Source: Lota lota (Eukaryota; Chordata; Actinopteri; Gadiformes; Lotidae). From it: a stretch of 64,000 nucleotides of DNA. The position numbers were made by a program, and so were the translations under genes. Below are positions 40,960 to 52,369 of this stretch, in pieces; position 1 is the stretch's first letter, and the number at the start of each line of letters is the position of its first letter. The stretch is taken from contig JACYXH010000343.1 of the NCBI GenBank assembly GCA_026745465.1, positions 960,001 to 1,024,000 of the forward strand. Reading direction: 5' to 3'. Below the pieces are notes generated by a model, which searched no databases, was not told where the DNA came from, and was given only the letters and a program-made list of their open reading frames with translations.

Positions 40960-41090
40960 GGGAAGGGTGACCGGACAGCCCCTTTTTCCTGGCGAGACCC
41001 CTCATTTTCTCAGGTACAGTCCCCGTTTGTGGTGACCTGTCCCTGGCTGGAGCTGGCACCGCAAATGTCCCCATTTGAAAAAGGATTTAG
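40960..41090. mobile_element. Possible dispersed DNA-element fragment
   Basis: AGGGTGACCGGACAGCCCC, CTCATTTTCTCAGGTACAG, GTCCCTGGCTGGAGCTGG and AATGTCCCCATTTGAAAAAG resemble a fish dispersed repeat I recall beginning with a GGTGACCGGAC phrase. Termini not established. Confidence 0.3.
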
Positions 41091-41835
41091 AGCGACTGAC
41101 AAACAGATTTTTAAACGGAGAACAATGAAGGCCAACATCTCCGCTCCAATCCACCCCTCTGCTTTTCTTCTGGCTTCATGCAAAACGTCCAGACTGAAGA
41201 AACGATAGTGTGCAGAGGACATGCTGACAAATCAAACGCTTTTAGAAATGAAAAAAATACGAAAAAGTGTTCTTGAGAAATGACTTCTTGAGAAATACTA
41301 GCCAGAGAGGAAGATGGCTGCTTTTGGAATCGAGTAGTAAGCAAAAAAAGAACTTCCAAGTATAATCATGTACTGTTTTACTTTTCGGTTTGTTTATTCA
41401 GTTTTATATATATGTGTGTATGTATATAAAATGAAATGGTCTTGCTCATCTTCTCTGTGACCTTGCTACGTTCTGTTGTGTTACCACCGGCCTTTTCAGT
41501 GACGTAACATAAGTTCAGAGTGTGTGTGATGTATACATCACACTGTTTGACCTCTAAACAGAGGTGACACGTCCTCACCCAAGGTAAGCAAGAGGTAGGA
41601 TGCTGTGGATGTAACGAGGTCTGCATTATTCTTTTTAATTAGGGGGGGTGAGGGGGTGGTGAGGCTGGCTGAGGCTGATGTTTATAAGCCCCCAACAGTA
41701 CCTCCTGATAGCTGTGAGCTGAGCTCCAGTTAATCAAAAAATCCTGCTGGAAGATAACGACTGCCAGAGGCTCTGCCAGGTTTGCAAAATTTAATTAGCA
41801 GAACCGTAAATCTCTCGTCTATTATACATGCTCAC

Positions 41836-41912
41836 AAATCACCAGCACCACCAGCATTACCAGCGCCAGCAGCATTACCAGCGCCACCAGCATTACCAGT
41901 GCCAGCAACACC
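41836..41912. repeat. CCAGCATTACCAGCGCCA 18-bp array
   Basis: About four units of CAGCATTACCAGCGCC with CAG/CAC variants. 18 bp is a multiple of three, so an Ala-Pro-rich open frame arises; no other coding evidence. Confidence 0.85.
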
Positions 41913-43599
41913 ATGGCTGGTGGGTTCAGGACGGGGAAGGGTTGTTCCTAAACGTGTCCTGGCCTTGAGGACCCCCACCTGGATGATGAGGGTGGGAGAC
42001 ACTTTCTCAGGGCCTCCATCTTGTTTGCTTCCGACAACAAGTTTCCGGGCGTCGTCATGGATATGGACTCTGTTTGGCTTCCCGGATTCAGTGTGGGTCG
42101 TCAGGATGTTTTCAGTTGCATGTCTCGCTCTCACACAGTGTCTCTCTATCGTTCTCTTTTGCTCTCTTTCTCTCGCTCGCTCGCTCGCAAACGGGTTTAT
42201 AGAACAGTAACTACACCATGGTGGGGAGAGGAATCGGACCATGTCACTGGGAGCTCTTTTGGAATTTCAATTTTGGTCGAGCTATACCAGTGGGTGGATT
42301 TTCATTTTAGTCTTTCCCATGACCTAACTTCACTTTGTGTCTGCAGGGTCGAAGGTCATCTGTTCCAATTTCAAATGTGTACCAGAGCCTGCAGGGGCCA
42401 GAACATTCTAGTTTTGGGTTTTGTTTAAGGATAATGTTTTTTCAAACATGAACTAGAATGGAAAACATATCAGGCATACTGGACATGTTTAGACATTTTT
42501 CAGATATATTGAAAAAATATATTGAAATACATTACATTCTATAAAAATGTATTAGAACATATTTTTATTTCTGTTAAACTGCCCATTGTACAATATTTTT
42601 AAATCAAACAGCCACCGCATGAATCTATCATGTGTCAAATTGGTTTCTTTACCAAGAAACCCAAATTCATTGCATTTGGTTAGACATCAGAACCTTCCTC
42701 TTTGCAATGGCATAAATTATGAAAAGTTTGATTAGGAAGAAGTCCTACCTTGGCTTTGCACCCTGTTAAAGGAAGAGTTGCCAGAGTGTTACTTTTAGAT
42801 TCTTATTAAGGACATCCAAGGAAGATAGTTAGTATGCCCCTCCTGACTATTTAGCATTAAGTCAAGCAAAATGTCTACTACAAGACGGAAAGGAGTTTTG
42901 AATCGATTGTGATTTTATTTTAAGAAATGCAATTGAATCCCATTACAAGGTAATTGCAAGATTTTAATTAGTTCCATTGGGAGGAAGTTTGGGCCTTTCT
43001 CCCCAGTGACAGGAAGTGGGGTGTCCATGTGTCGTCCTTCTTCCAACGGTGCACATCGATAGGAAAATCTGCTATAAGGTAAAATAAGGTTATAATAATT
43101 ATAATAAGGTATAATCGAATGATTTTCGATGCCTTCAAATGGTGCAGCATGCTTCCTTCTGCCGCTGTCGAGACAAACGCACCGGGGCCATGCAAAGCCT
43201 AATGCACCGCAGAGAGGACATTAGAAACACATATCCTCTTTTATTTATGTGGTCAATACAGTCCATTAGGCTGGGGGATTTAAAAGCCACAAGCTTCCAC
43301 CGCCTCCATTAATATTTCCCCTAACCCATAATGCCCCTGGCTCTTTGCAGCAAGACGGCGCACTTTGATTTCTGTCTCCTCAAATAGCACGTACAAAAAA
43401 AGGATGTTTAAATGATTTTGTCTGGGTTTTTTTTGTTTTTTTTTATAAACAGTCAGGGGCCGATTAATTTAACATGAGATGGAACTGTTTGGATCATGTG
43501 GATATTTAAAGCATCCACAGCAAACATGATTCAACAAAAGGTTGTGTATATATAAATATATATAAAAAAACATTCCTTCCCTCTGTTATAGCTATCAAT

Positions 43600-43870
43600 G
43601 CATGCTATCAATGCAGTGATTGTGACGATAGTTAACCATGCATCGGGCGTCCCATATCGTCTTGACAACCGCTTCGCCCCGGCCGCAACCGCGATTTGTG
43701 CCAACTGCTCCGTCTCCGTGGCGATCATTGTCACGAGCCGCAGTTGATCACATTTTCCCCGCGTGATTGATGCCGGCTTTCAGCGTGTGCCCCCACGAAC
43801 GTGCGTGCCACCCACTCAATCTGTCAGCATTTGAGGCAAACTTCAGCTCCACAATTGAAATGCGACAGGG
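43600..43870. promoter_or_regulatory. Candidate regulatory block
   Basis: Repeat-free, CpG-containing sequence (CCCATATCGTCTTGACAACC, CGCCCCGGCCGCAACCGCG, CCCGCGTGATTGATGCC) between AT-rich flanks, with TGATTGATG and CACAATTGAAATG motifs. Possible conserved element; inference only. Confidence 0.22.
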
Positions 43871-44340
43871 GCCTCTAACTCAGATCAGACGGCAGGGTTC
43901 TGAGACTGAAGGTTGGCCCTCAGCGGCTGTCTGGAACAGGTTCCAGAGTTTGAGTTTCTTACCAACGACCGTCAGTAGGTGATTTGATCATCGAAAAAAC
44001 ACCTGGAAATGTCTGGATTTATTTTTCTTACTGTGATCTACTGAACAGAGTATCAGATATGCTTTGAGAGACACCAGCTACTCATGATGTGCTGATATGC
44101 TCAGACGCACATAAAGAGAAAGAGAGAACTGTCTATACAATTTTGCATCTTTTGTTTTAACCAATTAACCAGCTGCTAATATAATCAATGTCTGTCAATC
44201 ACAGAAACAGACTTTCTGAACCCAGATCCTGGACAACGTTCCTCTGTGAATGTCAAAAGGCCATCACAAATCATTTTGAAACCTCTCCCTTTAAGAAATC
44301 ACAAGTGTCTACCAGTTGATAAAGTTTTTCCAGCCAGTTG

Positions 44341-44440
44341 GATGCTCCCACATGGCGAGGTCACAAATGGCTAGGGTTTTCAAACAGCTTGTAATGGCTC
44401 ATCAACATGACACCTGATGGTAAAATAGGGTCCTTTTTAA
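44341..44440 (+). mobile_element. Copy of an inverted-repeat element family (half element)
   Basis: Shares GATGCTCCC...GTCACAAATGG, CTTGTAATGGCTCATCAAC, ACACCTGATGG and TAAAATAGGGTCCTTT with segments near 46605, 47049, 59575 and 60039. Only the right-hand half is evident. Confidence 0.5.
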
Positions 44441-45694
44441 GGCTTATCTGCATAATTACAGATGTCATGTTTAAGTGGACTTTACTGTGTTTGTGTAGGT
44501 GCAAGGAGCATTTTTGTGGTGTACTTAAAAAAACAACCCAGAAGGAGGCTCAATATTGGGAATATATAATATTATATCATATACTTTTATTATACAATAT
44601 AATATTGCCGTCTCGATGGAACAGTTATATCAACTTTAAGAGCCTGCAGCCCTTCTTTGGCTTGCTCCAGGGACTGGAAAAATGTTTTGGTCTTATTTTA
44701 CAATGTATTGTCTATTACAGTGGACTGCCACGAATCCATTTCAAGGGTACACAACAGATGTAAAAGCAAAAACGTATGATCAGCACAATAAATCATTATG
44801 CAATTAAATAATGCATTAGGTCTGTATGTCTTATTATATGGTATAGTATAATGACATTGTACTTGTATTTTCTATTGTTTATTCATCAGCTCTAACACAA
44901 AGGCCGATTTGATTTCAGTAGATTTATATTATAGTATCACATTCAAAGTTTGTCAGATTGTATTTTGGAAACTATTTTGTACACAATATAAGGGTCTGTT
45001 TTATTGACTCTGTATTTAAAATATTTTTTGTCTTTGGCACACTGTTGCCATGGCGATAAAAAAGATACCCAACACATTATACAAAGAGTTCATATTATAA
45101 GTTTTATTTGAAAACCGATCATATTCTAAAGCGTTTCCTCTTGTTACCAGGCAACAGCTGCTTTTATAAAGTTGTGTGATTCTTCAGTTAACTATTAAAG
45201 AAGTTTTAAACAAAATCAAGTTGTGTTAACACGTTTCATAACATGGATGAAGCAATGTAAATGTTTTATTTTTTTATTCAGACTTATATCTCGCTCCTCT
45301 TTGATAAGCTAATGCGGACATAAATGGTTAGACACAATTCAGCCAGTATGAATCTGCTGTGAACCCAGGATCAAACAGAATCTACACATGTGAACACTTC
45401 ACATTGGCTGCAGTTGTCTGAAATGCAGTCTCTACAACACTGTGTAGTCAGTCTAGCCAGGAACCAAACCGAGCGACAAGAGTGGAACAAGATTAACTGC
45501 AGGGACTCGCAGAAAGGCCGATGTTGGGGCAGTTAAGGCCCAGGCCCACCATGTTCAGACTTATATATGTATACAACTACAAGCTTCTCACTTTCTTCAC
45601 TCTACTACAAGGCAGCAGAGTAGCTTCTCTCAAAATAATATATTCAAAAACATGATTAAACTCACGATCCCACTTTCCCTTTGAAAGTAGAGTA

Positions 45695-46530
45695 GCATAT
45701 TCCAAATCATAGTATGTAGAGTAACGCATTCCAAATCAAACTTGAAAGAGAGTAGCGCATTCCAAATGAAGTGTTGAATGTAAAGTAGTACATTCCAAAT
45801 GAAGTGTTGAATGTAAAGTAGTACATTCCAAATTAAGTGTAGAATGTAAAGTAGTACATTCCAAATTAAGTGTAGAATGTAAATTAGTACATTCCAAATG
45901 AAGTGTAGAATGTAAAGTAGTACATTCCAAATTAAGTGTAGAATGTAAATTAGTACATTCCAAATGAAGTGTTGAATGTAAAGTAGTACATTCCAAATTA
46001 AGTGTAGAATGTAAAGTAGTACATTCCAAATGAAGTGTAGAATGTAAATTAGTACATTCCAAATGAAGTGTAGAATGTAAAGTAGTACATTCCAAATTAA
46101 GTGTAGAATGTAAATTAGTACATTCCAAATGAAGTGTTGAATGTAAAGTAGTACATTCCAAATTAAGTGTAGAATGTAAAGTAGTACATTCCAAATTAAA
46201 TGTAGAATGTAAATTAGTACATTCCAAATGAAGTGTAGAATGTAAAGTAGTACATTCCAAATGAAGTGTAGAATGTAAATTAGTACATTCCAAATTAAGT
46301 GTAGAATGTAAATTAGTACATTCCAAATTAAGTGTAGAATGTAAATTAGTACATTCCAAATGAAGTGTTGAATGTAAAGTAGTACATTCCAAATTAAGTG
46401 TAGAATGTAAAGTAGTACATTCCAAATTAAGTGTAGAATGTAAAGTAGTACATTCCAAATGAAGTGTAGAATGTAAAGTAGTACATTCCAAATTAAGCTT
46501 TGAATATTGAGTAGCACATTCCAACTTTTG
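45695..46530. repeat. 33-bp minisatellite with TEAD-type motif, higher-order structured
   Basis: GTACATTCCAAA[T][G/T]AAGTGT followed by [T/A]GAATGTAAA[G/T]TA. ACATTCC starts at 45790 and every 33 bases to 46483 (22 units with no indel), with flanking units at 45726, 45757 and 46516. Three variable positions mark unit types. The T-type GTGTTGAATG unit occurs at 45790, 45955, 46120 and 46351. Because 33 is a multiple of three, minus-strand frames of about 260 and 313 codons stay open; I treat them as repeat artefacts. Confidence 0.95.
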
Positions 46531-46604
46531 TAGTAAAAGGAGAAAGATGTGACAACAATGTTTGTGTCCACCAGCTGGAGTTCATCTGTCCATCATACAG
46601 TGGA

Positions 46605-46680
46605 AACTCCCACTTGTGATGTCAGAAACTTGTGATGGCTAATAAACCTCACACCTTGTGTTAAAATAGGGTTCCTTTAA
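46605..46680 (+). mobile_element. Copy of the inverted-repeat element family (half element)
   Basis: ACTCCCACTTGTGATGTCAG, CTTGTGATGGCTAATAAACC, ACACCTTGTG and TAAAATAGGGTTCCTTTAA align with the copies at 44341 and 47049. Confidence 0.45.
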
Positions 46681-46764
46681 CATTTTCAAAACCTTAGGCT
46701 GGGGATATTATTGTAATCACATGTACCATCACATCACTGTGAATCTAAGTTGGCCTCATTTTCA

Positions 46765-46766
<2 letters not shown>

Positions 46767-46856
<90 letters not shown>
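46767..46856. repeat. (AC)n microsatellite
   Basis: About 90 bases of pure AC. Confidence 0.98.
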
Positions 46857-46858
<2 letters not shown>

Positions 46859-47048
46859 CCCTGTGCGTTGATTTCTGTTCACTTATAGAGCCTATGTTCA
46901 GTAGCCTACTACATAGGCACATAATGACTTGATCCTTTAATGTTGACTTGCTGAACACATTAGATATGTCTGTGCAGGAGGCATGAAAGAAGGAAAGCTT
47001 TTTTATTTGTTTCAGAAACATATTTTTCCTCCAGTCTTATAACCGGTG

Positions 47049-47140
47049 GATGCTCCTTTATTGTGATGTCACAAAGGGATAGATTTTGTAATGGCTCATC
47101 AACCACGATACCTGGTGGCAAAATATAGCCACCCTTTAAG
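47049..47140 (+). mobile_element. Copy of the inverted-repeat element family (half element)
   Basis: GATGCTCCTTTATTGTGATG, TCACAAAGGG, TTGTAATGGCTCATCAACC, TACCTGGTGGCAAAATA and CACCCTTTAAG align with the copies at 44341 and 59575. Confidence 0.5.
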
Positions 47141-48679
47141 AACCAGCACTATTGATGCCACAGAAACAAATTGCATTTGAAAATTGCAATACAATATAAT
47201 ACATGACTGACCAAAAAGCAGGTAATTGCACAATACAGTTTGCGACAATGTGTACTTATTACATTTTCTTTTTTTCAATACATTTTAATAATCACTACAA
47301 TATGAAATATTTTGTTGCTTGAAGTGTGCTCTAAAACACATTCTTTAGTGGAGACATTAATTGGAAGGCCCATTGCCCCATTTCTGAAGAGAAATCCTAT
47401 CAGAGAAATCCCATAATTATTTCTGTGGGCTTACTTTTTCTGGCCAATCAACAGCGAGTTGTCATCCACATATCCCATGGATGTAATCAATTTAATAAAC
47501 ATGACTTTCAACCTCGTAGGCTGTCAAAAAAAGTTTGGACGGGCTTTGGAGGGAACAGGGAGAGGAGGAGCTGAGGAGCACAGCTGTTTTTTTTCCAACG
47601 TTTAGACGAGGCTAGCTCGAAATAGCAGATGTTGCATACTGTAGCTTTAAAAGATCCAGAAATTCAAAAGCATTGAGACGTTATCATGCTGTAGCCACAG
47701 CAGTAGGCCTACTGTTCATCAAGGTTAGGAAGATGAGAGACCATTCATCTCTCTGGCTGCGTTCCAGAAGATGCATTTCTGCGCATTCCCCATGGACTCC
47801 TTTATAATCGTACAACACCTGCGGTGAGAAGGTTAGGTTGCCCCTCCCCCCTCACCGTGCCAACACCGCAACCCTTTCCCCATAAGGTCTTCATCATCAT
47901 TGCTTTACTTTCTCTACCAGCCCCTATCTCGCCCCTATGTGATATTGATGAGCGAGAGAGAAGATACAAACCAAAATGAAGTTCAGAAATTCCACAGAAT
48001 AGCCAGATGTTGAGGCTCCTGCATTTCCTCTAATGATTCTTATGAAGAGCGTAATACACTGCCGCACAACAGTGTTGGATACCCAAGTAATGCTTATCAT
48101 TTAGAAAGTAAGAGTGTAATCATATATACTCAACCGATGTAATCTACCTGAAGATTGAGAGCGGGGGCCCATAATGGCAAGTTATCAATGGTAATGATGG
48201 GGCCAATGAGGTGGAGAACGTTAAGAAGAACGATGGATAAAGCAGGGAGGCCATTTCCCCGTTCATGTCTTCAGACTGTCCGCGTCGTCATCTCCCATGC
48301 AAGTCCAATGTCAGTGGATTGTCGTTTTCTGAAAAAAAGTTAAAACACTTAATTAGTGACACTGCATATTTAGTTTACCGTCCGATTAGTTTATCCTATT
48401 GTTTTTTATGAACAATATTTTCCTTTGATTGCATAAGTGTTGAGTATGTGATTGGTCGATATTTAGCGTGTTTTTTTATCATAAGGACGCCAAGTCTTTC
48501 TGGATTATTTGATGCATTAATGCTCATGTTTGTCATATCATTTCGATTAGGGGCCACTTTTTCAATTAATGCAAAATTGCCAACGTGATATTTGAGTTGT
48601 CACAGTATGCACTGGAATATGAATACAGAAGGAATGCCTTGTTTTTGTTTATTTGACAATAATGGGAGGTTTGGCCTAC

Positions 48680-48749
48680 AAGCTTTTTTAAGCAATTGAT
48701 TGACATTCACTGTCTCCGTTGATTGTCAATCAATTGCTAAAATAAGCTT
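48680..48749. other. 70-base hairpin with PBX-like motifs
   Basis: AGCAATTGATTGACA at 48691-48705 is the exact reverse complement of 48724-48738 (18-base loop). Pairing extends imperfectly through AAGCTTTTTTA on the left and AAAATAAGCTT on the right, giving 26-base arms. Each arm holds TTGATTGACA/TGTCAATCAA, a PBX-type site. It could be a regulatory inverted repeat or a precursor-like RNA hairpin. Confidence 0.5.
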
Positions 48750-49309
48750 AGTTTTGAGAGAATATTACTTGGCTGAAATTGACACAATGGCATTCTGCTG
48801 GTCTTTGCTGTGATCGTGTATGTCTGTGTGTGGGCAACGATTTTGGGAGCTCGGAACACAATTGTGTCAGCTACAAAACCCTCACTGCACTTAATCGTTC
48901 CTGCTTACTGTGTGCTTTGTAATACCCCCAGAACACTAGGTTTCATGAGTAATCAGCAAAAAAAGAAACGGAAAAAGCAATTTGACAAATCAAGCCATCC
49001 AGAATGCAGTACACCAGAGCTATCAAAATGATAATTAGTCAGGGGGAAGAAGTGAAATAAATGCATGCAAAGAAATATTGATAAAAAATGACTTATTTTA
49101 AACCATTTAAAAGTAATTGTTGTGGTAAATGAGAGTTAATTTCCTTAGGTTAGTTGAATTGGGATTCAGCAGCTCTTTTCCTGGGTCAGGACAGGAGCAG
49201 AACATTTAAACACACAACACTGCAGAGCAAGGACATTAAACAAAGACAGAAGTTTGTTTATGAGCAGCACGCTGATAAAACTGGTTCAACGAGAGTTCGG
49301 AGGGTTCAG

Positions 49310-50505
49310 GCTGTTGTCTGTCCTCCCTACCCCTACCTTGGTTCAGGCTGTGTCCTCCCTACCTTGGTTCAGGCTGTGTCCTCCCTACCTTGGTTCAGGC
49401 TGTGTCCTCCCTACCCCTACCTTGGTTCAGGCTGTGTCCTCCCTACCTTGGTCCAGGCTGTGTCCTCGCTACCCCTACCTTGGTTCAGGCTGTGTCCTCC
49501 CTACCCCTGCCTTGGTTCAGGCTGTGTCCTCCCTACCCCTACCTTGGTTCAGGCTGTGTCCTCCCTACCTTGGTTCAGGCTGTGTCCTCCCTACCTTGGT
49601 TCAGGCTGTGTCCTCCCTACCTTGGTTCAGGCTGTGTCCTCCCTACCCCTACCTTGGTTCAGGCTGTGTCCTCCCTACCCCTACCTTGGTTCAGGCTGTG
49701 TCCTCCCTACCTTGGTTCAGGCTGTGTCCTCCCTACCTTGGTTCAGGCTGTGTCCTCCCTACCCCTACCTTGGTTCAGGCTGTGTCCTCCCTACCCCTAC
49801 CTTGGTTCAGGCTGTGTCCTCCCTACCTTGGTTCAGGCTGTGTCCTCCCTACCTTGGTTCAGGCTGTGTCCTCCCTACCTTGGTTCAGGCTGTGTCCTCC
49901 CTACCTTGGTTCAGGCTGTGTCCTCCCTACCTTGGTTCAGGCTGTGTCCTCCCTACCTTGGTTCAGGCTGTGTCCTCCCTACCTTGGTTCAGGCTGTGTC
50001 CTCCCTACCTTGGTTCAGGCTGTGTCCTCCCTACCTTGGTTCAGGCTGTGTCCTCCCTACCCCTACCTTGGTCCAGGCTGTGTCCTCCCTACCCCTGCCT
50101 TGGTTCAGGCTGTGTCCTCCCTAACCCTGCCTTGGTCCAGGCTGTGTCCTCCCTACCTTGGTTCAGGCTGTGTCCTCCCTACCTTGGTTCAGGCTGTGTC
50201 CTCGCTACCCCTACCTTGGTTCAGGCTGTGTCCTCCCTACCCCTACCTTGGTCCAGGCTGTGTCCTCCCTACCCCTGCCTTGGTTCAGGCTGTGTCCTCC
50301 CTACCCCTACCTTGGTTCAGGCTGTGTCCTCCCTACCTTGGTTCAGGCTGTGTCCTCCCTACCCCTACCTTGGTCCAGGCTGTGTCCTCCCTACCCCTAC
50401 CTTGGTTCAGGCTGTGTCCTCCCTACCCCTACCTTGGTTCAGGCTGTGTCCTCCCTACCCCTACCTTGGTTCAGGCTGTGTCCTCCCTACCCCTACCTTG
50501 GGCAG
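49310..50505. repeat. 26/32-bp two-length minisatellite (about 41 units)
   Basis: Units are GCTGTGTCCTCCCTACCTTG plus GTTCAG (26 bp, S), or the same with an extra CCCCTA (32 bp, L). Reading left to right: L S S L S L L L S S S L L S S L L, then nine S, then L L L S S L L L L S L L L L L. That is 20 S and 21 L, predicting 1192 bases, which matches the observed span. Variants (GTCCAG, CTCGCT, CCCTGCC, CTAACCC) recur in blocks. Three overlapping open frames of up to about 460 codons are repeat artefacts, since all three frames are open. Confidence 0.95.
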
Positions 50506-52040
50506 CAAGACAAACACCTTTTCAAGGAAACCATGCTGAGCTTCCTCCTACTCTGTTTCTAACGTTCCAAAAGGCCTCATAATCAGCTCCTTTCAGGAGT
50601 TATCTCTGCGTGTGTCCTGCTTTTAGCAGCGCAATGTGGCAGAGCGGAGGTCAGGATCTGCCACAGTATTTTCTCAGTAATGTGTTGCTTATTTTTTGCC
50701 AGAGACATCGATGGCTCCTTCTAGGCAGACCGCCTCCTTTAAATAAACACAAAGTGTGCGCACGGATGAATTAAGCATTTTAAGAAGGATCTCGTTTAAA
50801 AAAAGATACAATTAAACAAGTAGAAATACATCTGCATCTGTGGATAGTTGTCAGCTAGAACTGACAGGACCCAGGAGTGATCTCAATGCACTCTATGAAG
50901 AGATCATCCAATTTGTCTAAATGTGCGCTACATTTATGAGACTAAACTGTCGCCTGTCTTATCCAATTACGCACACTAAGGTAGGACCTGACGACGAGAC
51001 CGAGGAACTTCATTTATTCATTCCCCAACAACGTGTACAAATATTCTTCAAACCGTTGTTAATATTAGAAGGAATGTTAAGCCGTGGGACTGACAAAAAA
51101 CTTATAAAAATAAAGGGTTCTGGCCTGTGACGGCAAAGGAACATATCAATCACTTTGTGTTGAAGTCAGCGCTCAGCCAGACAAGTGTAAGCTACGATTC
51201 AAAATACAGGCTTCCACTAGGTTTAATAACCATCCGGCTCGTGTTCTGTAAGGACTTGGTTAATTAAGTGTGCTGGTCTCTAGACTGCCACTAAACGGGT
51301 GTGTACAACCTCCTAACTGCGTAGCCTAGTGTGATATGGATGTTGATTGAGTCACGTTGATGCTAGTGTTTCTTATGAAGTGTTTCTGTTTATTCATACG
51401 CAGATGGGGAATTGAGCATTGACTTTGGACATGTGAGCTGAAAGCAGAAAGTATAAAAAGCGGACATTGTAAGTTCATGCTCAGTGAGGTAGTTAGTTTC
51501 TGACCGTAGAATTGTGTTGAGCTAATCAGTTGCTATTGCACTTCTGAAGCTACCAATGTCCTCACAATGTTAGGAAATCTGTAGTTGAGTGTTTTCATCA
51601 TAGTCCAGCATACTCGCTGTAACCGGGGATCAGTTTTAGTGTTATAGTTAACTATATATAGTTATAGTGATCAGATGGTTAGACTGAAACTAAGGTAAAA
51701 CCACCACCCATGCATCTATTATCCCACAGCTAATGCATGCACAAGTCTCCTGGTGCACATACAATAAACAGTGATATTGCTCTTATGTAGAACCACCCGT
51801 GCACACAAGTGTATCTAATGCTAATTGCAAAATATTGAAAATGAAACCATGCCAATTCACAACATTACTAACCACAGCCAAAGACTAGGAGTGCTTGTCT
51901 TCCACCCAGCTGCCAGCACCATGCCACACACAGTATTGTTCACGATATCTTAAAACATAAAATCCATCTGTGTTCACGATCTTATCCCCTCACAAAATGT
52001 GTAACCGGGTTCTGTAATTGTTTACCCTCGGAATTGGTAA

Positions 52041-52285
52041 GATGGAGGTGGCTTAGAGGAGTCAAGGGAGGAGGTAGGAGAGGAGGCAGAGGCAGGGGAG
52101 GAGGTAGGAGAAAAGGTAAGGGAGGAGGATGAGGTAAGGGAGGATGATGAAGTAAGGGAGGAGGAGGTGAGGAAGGAGGGAGGAGGTAGGTGGGAGGTAG
52201 AGGAAGCAGAGGATGAGGTAGGTTAGGAGGAGGTGGGGGAGGATATAGGTGAGGAGGTAGAATAGAAGTGGATTAAGGGGAAGGG
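52041..52285. repeat. Degenerate GGAGGAGGTAGG-type array
   Basis: GGAGGA, GGTAGGAG and GATGAGGTAAG words recur irregularly. Purine-only bias on the + strand. Confidence 0.75.
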
Positions 52286-52324
52286 GAGGACGATAGGCTA
52301 TGGATTGGTTGGATGATTCACGTC

Positions 52325-52369
52325 ATCGATGGTGCGGCAGATTTAAACGTACGATACGGCACCATCGAT
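52325..52369. repeat. Inverted repeat with 11-bp arms
   Basis: ATCGATGGTGC (52325-52335) pairs with GCACCATCGAT (52359-52369) across a 23-base loop. Confidence 0.7.

Larger units (their letters stand above)
40263..45694. other. Intergenic stretch, mostly unremarkable
   Basis: No gene. Includes a possible dispersed repeat at 40960-41090 (GGGTGACCGGACAGCCCC phrase), a short 18-bp array at 41836-41912, TCTCGCTCGCTCGC at 42170-42188, candidate regulatory blocks near 43240-43400 and 43600-43870, and one inverted-repeat-family copy at 44341-44440. The remainder is AT-rich. Confidence 0.6.
46857..49309. other. Intergenic stretch with dispersed repeats and a hairpin
   Basis: No gene. Element-family copy at 47049-47140. 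A possible old repeat at 47400-47655 (phrases GGAGGAGCTGAGGAGCACAG and GCAGATGTTGCATACTGTAG). GC-balanced block 48140-48340. Hairpin at 48680-48749. Confidence 0.6.

Noticed and set aside
45726-46523. CRISPR array (regular 33-base spacing)
   Set aside because: The whole unit repeats with no unique spacers, and the genome is vertebrate; it is a minisatellite.
45630-46571. Minus-strand frames of 313 and 262 codons with 11-residue repeats
   Set aside because: The 33-bp repeat unit is a multiple of three and lacks stops, so open frames are automatic. There is no splice, signal or non-repeat coding sequence around it.
49154-50582. Three overlapping + strand frames of 244 to 461 codons
   Set aside because: All three frames read the same 26/32-bp repeat. 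Simultaneous openness of all frames argues against coding.
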